DNA of 13,102 nucleotides from Thermoplasmata archaeon (GTDB lineage: Archaea > Thermoplasmatota > DTKX01 > GCA-020343715). The DNA is taken from positions 1,424,059 through 1,437,160 of the forward strand of contig CP070808.1 in NCBI GenBank assembly GCA_020343715.1. Direction: 5' to 3'. Made by a program: the position numbers and the translations under genes. Shown piece after piece: positions 6,984 through 12,479 of the stretch. The notes beneath the pieces were generated by a model that saw only the letters and a program-made list of their open reading frames with translations, did not search any database and had not been told where the DNA came from. Position 1 is the first letter of the stretch. Each line of letters begins with the position of its first letter.

Positions 6984-9020
6984 ATGGCCAAGGGGGAGGG
7001 CAAGAAGGGAGGGGACAAGGAGTTCAAGCCCTACATCGCCTCCGACGTCGAGATACCCGAGCTGACGGTCAAGGCCATCGGCCTGGGCATCCTGCTGTCC
7101 ATAACAATGAGCGCGGCCAACGCGTACCTGGGCCTCTACGTGGGCATGACCGTCTCCGCCGCCATCCCCGCCGCCGTCATATTCATGGCCATCCTCCGCA
7201 GCCTGCACAAGGCGGGCGTGTTCAAGGTGGCCACCATCTTGGAGAGCAACCTGGGCAAGACCATCGCCGCCGCGGGCGAGGCCCTCGCCGCGGGAGTGAT
7301 ATTCACCTTCCCCGCGCTGCTGCTGATGCTGGACGAGAACGGGGACCCCATCTGGGAGCAACTGGATTACATGGTCGTGATGGTGATCGCGGCCCTGGGC
7401 GGGACCCTGGGCGTCCTGTTCTCCATCACCCTTCGGCGCATCCTCATCATCGACCAGGCCCTGCCCTATCCCGAGGGCATCGCCGCGGCCGAGGTGCTGA
7501 AGGCCGGCGAGGGCAGCGGAAAGGCGGTGATGTACGTGTTCACCGCCTTCTTCATCGGCATGCTGTTCCGCATGGCCACCGCCCTCGAGACCCGCTTCGG
7601 CACCGTCAGCCTGGGCCTTTGGGGCAGCCGTCTCGGCGGCACATACCAGGTGGGGGAGAAGACCCTCATCCACTTCGGGACGGAGTACAGCGTGGCGCTG
7701 CTGGGCGTGGGGTACATCATCGGCCCCCGCATCGCCTTCATGGTGTTCTCCGGTGGCTTCATAGGATGGTTCGTGGCGCTTCCCATCATATCCACCATCA
7801 CGCCCGACGACTTCCCCTTCGACGCCATCACCCGGGTGCGGTTCTTCGGTGTGGGCACCATGCTTGTCGGCGGACTTTGGACCCTCTGGACCATCAGGTC
7901 CGCCATCATAACGGGTGTCCGGGATGCCCTGGGGGGCATCTTTGGCAAGAAGGTCCCCATGGACTCCGTGCCCCGTGTCGAGAGGGACATACCGCCCAAC
8001 ATATCGATGACGACGGCGTTCATCCTGACCATCCCCATCATGGGGGTGATCTACTACCTGTCGGGCAGCCTCATGATCGCGGTGGTGGCCGGCGTCATCA
8101 TGACGGGTTCCGCCTTCCTCTTCTCGGCCATCGCCGGATACATAGCGGGCATCGTGGGCTCCTCGAACAACCCCCTGTCCGGTGTGACCATCATCGTCAT
8201 CATGTTCTCCTCCATCCTCCTTTATGCTTTGGGCGCCAGGGGCGTGGAGGGCATGATAGCGGTCATCAGCGTGGGCGCGGTGGTGGCGTGCGCCTCCGCC
8301 ATCGCGGGCGACAACCTGCAGGACCTGAAGTCCGGCTACCTGCTGGGGTCGACCCCCTGGAGGCTGCAGGTGGCCCTGATCATCGGAGTCTTCGCCGCGG
8401 CCCTGGTCCTGGCCCCCGTGGTCAACATCCTCCACGAGGCGTACGTAATCGGGGTGGGGCTCCAGGCCCCCCAGGCCTTCCTGATGGCGGCCATCGTCGA
8501 GGGCGTCTTCACCGGTAACATGGACTGGACCATGGTCGCCGCCGGAGCCGTCCTGGGCATCGCCTTCATCATAATGATGAGGGTGACCAACGTCCAGTTC
8601 TCCATCATGGCGGTGGCGGTGGGGATGTACCTGCCATGGCTCATGTCGACGCCCATCATGATCGGAGGCGTGGTGAAGTGGTACGTGGACCGGCGTATCA
8701 ACGAGAGGCTGAAGCCCCTCTCCCCCGAGGCGGACGAGGAGACGACCAAGGAGTACGAGGAGGACGTGGAGACCTTCCGCGAGGAGGTCCACAACAAGGG
8801 CATTCTGTTCAGCTCCGGCCTCATCGCCGGGGAGGCGCTGATGGGCGTCATCATGGCCGGCCTGGTGGTGGCGGGCATCAGCATCGCCGTGATCGAGGGC
8901 GCGCCGGGGCTGGCGGGGCTGCCGGTGTTCCTGTACATGGCCTTCCTCGTCGGCTACGTGGCATGGCGCGACCTGGACAAGAAAGAGGTCCGCAAGAAGT
9001 GGCGCAGGCTCCTCAAGTGA
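6984..9020 (+). CDS. OPT-family (oligopeptide/metal-chelate) membrane transporter
   Basis: A 678-residue polytopic membrane protein of the OPT family, a common length for prokaryotic members. Hallmarks are ITMSAANAYLGLYVGMTVSA near residues 40-59, followed by IPAAVIF, and SSNNPLSG near 393-400, where the family's conserved Asn-Pro loop lies. Many hydrophobic segments span the protein. A charged cytoplasmic-type loop (about 570-607, rich in Glu and Lys) separates the last helices, and the C-terminus is basic (RKKWRRLLK). OPT proteins import small peptides, glutathione-like compounds or metal-siderophore complexes, driven by the proton gradient. The sequence alone does not separate these substrates. 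The gene is co-transcribed and translationally coupled with the exported protein upstream. The PqqD-like gene downstream has its own promoter. Confidence 0.92.
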   Translation: MAKGEGKKGGDKEFKPYIASDVEIPELTVKAIGLGILLSITMSAANAYLGLYVGMTVSAAIPAAVIFMAILRSLHKAGVFKVATILESNLGKTIAAAGEALAAGVIFTFPALLLMLDENGDPIWEQLDYMVVMVIAALGGTLGVLFSITLRRILIIDQALPYPEGIAAAEVLKAGEGSGKAVMYVFTAFFIGMLFRMATALETRFGTVSLGLWGSRLGGTYQVGEKTLIHFGTEYSVALLGVGYIIGPRIAFMVFSGGFIGWFVALPIISTITPDDFPFDAITRVRFFGVGTMLVGGLWTLWTIRSAIITGVRDALGGIFGKKVPMDSVPRVERDIPPNISMTTAFILTIPIMGVIYYLSGSLMIAVVAGVIMTGSAFLFSAIAGYIAGIVGSSNNPLSGVTIIVIMFSSILLYALGARGVEGMIAVISVGAVVACASAIAGDNLQDLKSGYLLGSTPWRLQVALIIGVFAAALVLAPVVNILHEAYVIGVGLQAPQAFLMAAIVEGVFTGNMDWTMVAAGAVLGIAFIIMMRVTNVQFSIMAVAVGMYLPWLMSTPIMIGGVVKWYVDRRINERLKPLSPEADEETTKEYEEDVETFREEVHNKGILFSSGLIAGEALMGVIMAGLVVAGISIAVIEGAPGLAGLPVFLYMAFLVGYVAWRDLDKKEVRKKWRRLLK

Positions 9021-9030
9021 GGGCCATCGC

Positions 9031-9040
9031 CAACGTTTAT
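9031..9040 (+). promoter_or_regulatory. TATA-like element of the PqqD-like gene
   Basis: CAACGTTTAT is centred about 31 nt before the ATG at 9067, with no ribosome binding site in between. It is a clear example of the leaderless promoter spacing in this window. Confidence 0.6.
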
Positions 9041-9066
9041 CTGCCAGCGACCGCGATAACCTTCCG

Positions 9067-9483
9067 ATGCCCCGTCGACGAAGGCCCAAGAGCCAGTACA
9101 CCGCCGCCGGGCAGGCCGCCCTGGCGGACATCGAGGCCCAACAGCGGTCGTGGGTGGTGATACCCGTGGCCGAGGCCCACGAGGAGGAGGGCCTGGTGGT
9201 GATCCGTGCCCCCCGGTTCCAGAACCGGCTGGGGAGGGGCTTGGTGAACGTCCTCAAGCGGGACCCCGAGTTCAACCTGCACCTGGACGAGTTCGGGTCC
9301 GAGGCGTGGCGGCTCTTCGACGGGCGTCGGAACGTGGGGGAGATCTCGGACACCCTCGCCGAGAGGGCCGGCGACGAGCCTGAGATAGCCATGACGCGCC
9401 TGATGATGTTCCTGCGAAGCCTCAAGAGCACCGGCGTGGTCCGAGTGGTCACCGTCGAGAGGGCCGAGGGAAACGTTAAGTAA
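9067..9483 (+). CDS. Stand-alone PqqD-like (RiPP recognition element type) protein
   Basis: A 138-residue protein with a basic N-terminal tail (MPRRRRPKSQ) and a PqqD-like winged-helix core. The signature is LDEFGSEAWRLFDGRRNVGE (73-92) followed by ISDTLAER and a C-terminal helix MFLRSLKSTGVV (114-125). The first part (RSWVVIPVAE...GLVVIRAPR) supplies the expected beta strands. PqqD domains bind the leader of a precursor peptide and deliver it to a modifying enzyme, often a radical SAM protein. Stand-alone copies also occur in other contexts. No radical SAM, YcaO or other modifying enzyme is in the window. The next gene encodes a 70-residue cysteine-containing protein. The start is supported by the promoter spacing. 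The family call is fairly firm; the function is open. Confidence 0.78.
   Translation: MPRRRRPKSQYTAAGQAALADIEAQQRSWVVIPVAEAHEEEGLVVIRAPRFQNRLGRGLVNVLKRDPEFNLHLDEFGSEAWRLFDGRRNVGEISDTLAERAGDEPEIAMTRLMMFLRSLKSTGVVRVVTVERAEGNVK
9471..9480 (+). promoter_or_regulatory. TATA-like element before the small cysteine protein gene
   Basis: AAACGTTAAG resembles the other elements in the window. It overlaps the last codons of the PqqD-like gene and is centred about 37 nt before the ATG at 9513. A second A/T-rich site, CGTATTATCC at 9489-9498, is closer than the usual spacing. The small gene could therefore be transcribed on its own as well as by read-through. Confidence 0.4.
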
Positions 9484-9512
9484 CGACACGTATTATCCTA
9501 ACTGGATACCCC

Positions 9513-9725
9513 ATGGTCGAAGAGGAAAGGGATGAGTGCGACTTCAATGGCCTCATCAAGATGACCACCTACATGATGGAGTGGTATGCCAAGTTCGTCC
9601 AGGAGGACCACCTCCACGGCGACCCGCCCTGTGAGGGCTGCCCCTACTACGAGAAGGGCGACGACAAGATGACCATGTGCGAGTACCTGATGGCCCTGCT
9701 ACTGCGGGTGGTCGTGAACCGCTGA
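9513..9725 (+). CDS. Small four-cysteine protein, unknown function
   Basis: A 70-residue acidic protein that I do not recognise. It has four cysteines: Cys9, a CxxC pair at Cys40 and Cys43 (PPCEGCPYY), and Cys56 (MTMCEYL). It also has His33 and His35 and two amphipathic helical stretches, FNGLIKMTTYMMEWYAKF (11-28) and CEYLMALLLRVVVN (56-69). The cysteines could bind zinc or a small Fe-S cluster. The gene starts 29 bp after the PqqD-like gene on the same strand. Codon use matches its neighbours, and the start is preceded by plausible promoter elements, so I take it as real. A RiPP precursor role is conceivable from the neighbour but has no direct support: there is no leader/core split or double-glycine site. 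Confidence 0.7.
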   Translation: MVEEERDECDFNGLIKMTTYMMEWYAKFVQEDHLHGDPPCEGCPYYEKGDDKMTMCEYLMALLLRVVVNR

Positions 9726-9750
9726 GGCATTTTGCCCTCACTGGTACAGG

Positions 9751-9764
9751 AAAAACGTTAATAT
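9751..9764 (+). promoter_or_regulatory. TATA-like element of the disulfide reductase gene
   Basis: AAAAACGTTAATAT is the most A/T-rich promoter element in the window. The predicted transcript start is near 9785, about 65 nt upstream of the ATG at 9850. This gene therefore has a real leader, unlike several of its neighbours. Confidence 0.6.
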
Positions 9765-9771
9765 TCACTCG

Positions 9772-9791
9772 GCCCTAGGACCGGCTAGGGC
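9772..9791 (+). repeat. Perfect 7-bp inverted repeat at the predicted transcript start of the reductase gene
   Basis: GCCCTAG (9772-9778) and CTAGGGC (9785-9791) are separated by six bases. The repeat is centred about 25 nt downstream of the TATA-like element, over the predicted transcript start. It could be an operator for a dimeric repressor. It could form an RNA hairpin only if transcription begins upstream of it. Confidence 0.55.
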
Positions 9792-9795
9792 GAGG

Positions 9796-9828
9796 TGGGT
9801 GTCCCCCTTTGTCAATCATACACACCCA
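9796..9828 (+). repeat. Second inverted repeat in the reductase leader
   Basis: TGGGTGT (9796-9802) and ACACCCA (9822-9828) form a perfect 7 bp stem with a 19-base loop inside the predicted untranslated leader. It ends eight bases before the Shine-Dalgarno sequence. It may be a leader hairpin that affects translation; it matches no riboswitch class that I recognise. Confidence 0.45.
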
Positions 9829-9835
9829 GTCGTCC

Positions 9836-9842
9836 GGAGGTG
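9836..9842 (+). promoter_or_regulatory. Shine-Dalgarno sequence of the disulfide reductase gene
   Basis: GGAGGTG is seven bases before the ATG at 9850. It decides the start in favour of 9850 over an in-frame GTG at 9799, whose extra 17 residues would cover the leader repeat and have no family match. Confidence 0.75.
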
Positions 9843-9849
9843 GTATCAC

Positions 9850-11406
9850 ATGGAGCATTACGATCTCATCGTCATCGGCACCGGAGCCGGCCAGAACGTG
9901 GCCTCCCAGGCCTACTCCCAGGGTATGAAGGTGGCCGTCATCGACAAGGACCCCATCGGCGGCACCTGCCTGAACAGGGGGTGCATCCCCTCCAAGGTGT
10001 GGACCACCGTGGCGGACTACATCCGCGAGGCGGAGGACGCCGCCGCCGCGGGTGTGCACATGAAGGTGGAGTCAACCGACTACCCCCTCATCCGGAAGCG
10101 CACGTGGGAGATCATCATGGAGAGTCGCGTGGCCATGGAGCGAGGCGTGGGAGCCGCCCCGAACTTCGATTTTTACAACGACGTGGCCGAGTTCGTCGAC
10201 GACATGACGCTCCAGGTGGGCAAGAAGAGGATCACAGCTCCTCGGATTATCATCGCCTCGGGTGCCAAGCCCTACATCCCGCCCATCGAGGACATCGAGA
10301 AGGTGGGCTACCTCACCAACCGGAACATCTTCGACCTGGAGAGGCTGCCCAGGTCCATCATCATCGTGGGTGGTGGCTACATCGCCACCGAGTTCGGGCA
10401 CTTCCTATCGGCCATGGGCGTCGAGACCACCATAGTCGGCCGCAACCCCAGACTGCTCAAGCGGGAGGACCCGGAGGTCAGCGCCGCTGTGCTGGCGGGG
10501 ATGGCCCGGAGGATGCGCGTGCTGGTGAACTTCGAGGCGGTCTCCGCATCCAAGGACAAGGACGGCAAGAGCATGGTGATACGGGACCGGGGCACCGGCA
10601 AGACCTACAAGCTGGACGCCGAGGAGATCCTCATCGCCGCCGGACGGGTGTCCAACGCTGACATGCTCAAGCCGTGGGTGACGGGCGTGGAGGTGGACGA
10701 TGAGGGCTGGATCAAGACCGACGACATGCTCAGGACCACCCGGGAGGACGTGTGGGCCATGGGCGACTGCGTGAACCGGGGCCAGTTCCGCCACACCGCC
10801 AACTACCACTCGGACGTCGTGTGGAGGAACGCCTTCGAGGGCTCCAAGGTAAAGGTCGACGAGCACGCCATCCCCAGTGCCGTCTTCACCTGGCCCCAGG
10901 TGGGCTCCGTGGGCCTGACCGAGGAGGCCGCAACGGCGGCGGGCTACCATGTCCACGTGGGCAAGTACTTCTTCTACGACTCGGCCAAGGGCTTCGCCCT
11001 GGGCGACAAGGAGGCCTTCAGCAAGGTCGTGGTCGACGCGTCGAACAACAAGATACTGGGTGCCCACATCGTGGGGCCGCAGGCCTCGGTGCTGGTCCAG
11101 CTGGTCGTGGACCTGATGAACGCGGGCGACGAGACCTTCTACCCCCTGGCCAGGGCACAGGTCATCCATCCGGCGCTCTCGGAGGTGGTGATCCGCGCGT
11201 TTGCCAGCCTCACCCACCCGGGGGGCCACGGCCACGGTGACCACGGTCATGGTCACGGCCACGACCATGGGGATGGCCATGGCCACGGCGGCCACGAGGC
11301 CCAGGGTCACGAGGGGCCCAAGCGGGAGCGACGGCGTGCCAGGACCCAGGGTCATGGACACTATCACGGCCACGGCCACGACGACGGCCACGACCACTCC
11401 CACTGA
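9850..11406 (+). CDS. Class I pyridine nucleotide-disulfide oxidoreductase (dihydrolipoamide dehydrogenase-like) with histidine-rich tail
   Basis: A 518-residue flavoprotein. The FAD loop is GTGAGQ (10-15) and the redox-active disulfide is Cys40/Cys45 in GGTCLNRGCIPSK. The NAD(P) loop is GGGYIATE (174-181), the second FAD motif is AMGDC (Asp306), and the catalytic HPALSE has His440 and Glu445. The set is complete, so it should be an active dithiol/disulfide reductase. Two details differ from classic lipoamide dehydrogenase: GTGAGQ resembles the GTGSGN loop of mycothione reductases, and the residues after the second Rossmann strand are VGRNPR (196-201) rather than acidic, which suggests NADPH. 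Residues 456-518 form a tail with 20 histidines plus Asp and Gly, split by a basic KRERRR segment, that should bind metal. No 2-oxoacid dehydrogenase genes are nearby. Substrate undecided. Confidence 0.9.
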   Translation: MEHYDLIVIGTGAGQNVASQAYSQGMKVAVIDKDPIGGTCLNRGCIPSKVWTTVADYIREAEDAAAAGVHMKVESTDYPLIRKRTWEIIMESRVAMERGVGAAPNFDFYNDVAEFVDDMTLQVGKKRITAPRIIIASGAKPYIPPIEDIEKVGYLTNRNIFDLERLPRSIIIVGGGYIATEFGHFLSAMGVETTIVGRNPRLLKREDPEVSAAVLAGMARRMRVLVNFEAVSASKDKDGKSMVIRDRGTGKTYKLDAEEILIAAGRVSNADMLKPWVTGVEVDDEGWIKTDDMLRTTREDVWAMGDCVNRGQFRHTANYHSDVVWRNAFEGSKVKVDEHAIPSAVFTWPQVGSVGLTEEAATAAGYHVHVGKYFFYDSAKGFALGDKEAFSKVVVDASNNKILGAHIVGPQASVLVQLVVDLMNAGDETFYPLARAQVIHPALSEVVIRAFASLTHPGGHGHGDHGHGHGHDHGDGHGHGGHEAQGHEGPKRERRRARTQGHGHYHGHGHDDGHDHSH

Positions 11407-11417
11407 GGGCCTGTCCC

Positions 11418-12413
11418 TCACACGGGATATACGTAGACGACACCCAGCAGGACGACCAGGGCCATCAGGACGATGGACAGGCCCCCCAGCCAGATGTGGG
11501 GCTTGCGGGTCTTCTTCTTGAGGTCCTTGCGGGACATGAACACCTGGCCCACTGCCAGGGCCGCTATGCCCAGGGCCAGGTCGGCCACCGCAACCATCGA
11601 GTGACCCACTCGGATGTGGCCCGACTCCAGCTGGGCCACCATGTAGATGCCGATGCCCAGGCCGATGATGGCGAAGAGCACACCCAGGCTCCCCAGTGAG
11701 TGGTGGGTCATGAGGAACTTCTTGCCGAACCTCTTCTTGTAGACCACCGAGAACCAGGTGGCGGCGAAGAAGATCATCGCCAGGGACATGAATATGGCGT
11801 GGTAGGGCCAGAGGGTGGGGTACTCGACGGACTCGAACTTTCCCGTCTCCACATCGATGACGGCAGTGCCCCGGCGGGCGTGGTAGTCGTTGAAGTCGTC
11901 GGAGTTCGAGGTCGCCCAGATGAACTTGACCTTCCCCTCGGTGGGGATGACGTTGTCCAGGTCATCTCCCGTTTCCAGGAGGCGGATGAACTCGAAGGTG
12001 GTGACGCCACCCACCTCGTCCACAAAGTACTCGTTCAGGTCGAAGCTGCCGCCCTCGTCGGTGTCGTCGGGGTGGGGCCCCACCTCCCCGAAGGAGTAGG
12101 CGTCGTGGACGGAGAACGTGCTGCCGTCCCGGTACGCGATGATCATGTCCGCGTCCAGCATCCGATTGGTGGGCTCGATGCCGATGGCGACCATGCCCGA
12201 GGTCTCGGCCTGCAGGCCCATCTTGATGCTCCCGTTGGAGATGTCCCAGAACATGAGGAAGTGACCGTCGCCCAGCTTCGCGCTCAGGGGGTACTCGTCC
12301 TCGTCGATGACCCCGTCGATACCGTTCTCGGAACCGGCAGCGGAACCGGACAGGATTATCGCAATGGCTACAAGGCATAGCATAGCAACGAACGCGAGCT
12401 TGCCCCGGACCAT
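11418..12413 (-). CDS. DOMON domain / cytochrome b561-like membrane protein
   Basis: A 331-residue protein with an N-terminal signal segment (about 1-25), an extracytoplasmic DOMON-type domain (about 30-195) and four transmembrane helices (about 202-222, 238-260, 271-291, 306-328). The DOMON part includes GMVAIGIEPTNRMLDADMII (73-92) and DYHARRGTAVID, with Met85 and His178 as possible haem ligands. The membrane part has one histidine at the start of each helix: His205, His238 (preceded by His237), His271 and His306. This alternation fits two bis-histidine b haems, one on each side of the membrane, as in cytochrome b561 proteins. Such fusions carry electrons across the membrane and some reduce ferric iron. 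The gene converges on the disulfide reductase (11 bp gap) and lies 66 bp downstream of the Fe-S scaffold gene. Confidence 0.85.
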   Translation of the reverse strand: MVRGKLAFVAMLCLVAIAIILSGSAAGSENGIDGVIDEDEYPLSAKLGDGHFLMFWDISNGSIKMGLQAETSGMVAIGIEPTNRMLDADMIIAYRDGSTFSVHDAYSFGEVGPHPDDTDEGGSFDLNEYFVDEVGGVTTFEFIRLLETGDDLDNVIPTEGKVKFIWATSNSDDFNDYHARRGTAVIDVETGKFESVEYPTLWPYHAIFMSLAMIFFAATWFSVVYKKRFGKKFLMTHHSLGSLGVLFAIIGLGIGIYMVAQLESGHIRVGHSMVAVADLALGIAALAVGQVFMSRKDLKKKTRKPHIWLGGLSIVLMALVVLLGVVYVYPV

Positions 12414-12419
12414 CGTCTC

Positions 12420-12425
12420 CCTCCC
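12420..12425 (-). promoter_or_regulatory. Shine-Dalgarno sequence of the DOMON/b561 gene
   Basis: On the minus strand GGGAGG is followed by six bases and the ATG at 12413. The transcript therefore has a leader, either from an A/T-rich element within the end of the scaffold gene (about 12488-12496) or by read-through from it. An A/T stretch at 12429-12437 is too close to the ATG for normal spacing. Confidence 0.6.
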
Positions 12426-12479
12426 GGACCTTATTTGGACGGCCCACCGGTCGTCCCGGGTCTTGGATGGAAGGAGACG

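Noticed and set aside
6957..9452. An 831-codon open frame on the minus strand opposite the OPT transporter
   Set aside because: High GC keeps antisense frames open. Its translation is rich in His, Gly, Asp and Arg low-complexity runs with no domain, while the plus strand encodes a complete transporter and a PqqD-like protein.
9722..9739. Small hairpin at the stop of the four-cysteine gene (TGAGG...CCTCA)
   Set aside because: The stem is only five base pairs and is not followed by a T-run, so it is not a convincing terminator.
9799..9849. Earlier GTG start for the disulfide reductase
   Set aside because: The added 17 residues show no family similarity and cover the leader repeat. The ATG at 9850 has a strong Shine-Dalgarno sequence.
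11215..11406. GGCCACGG-like DNA repeats read as a possible mobile or CRISPR-like repeat
   Set aside because: The units are irregular and follow the Gly-His codon pattern of the reductase tail; there are no spacers.
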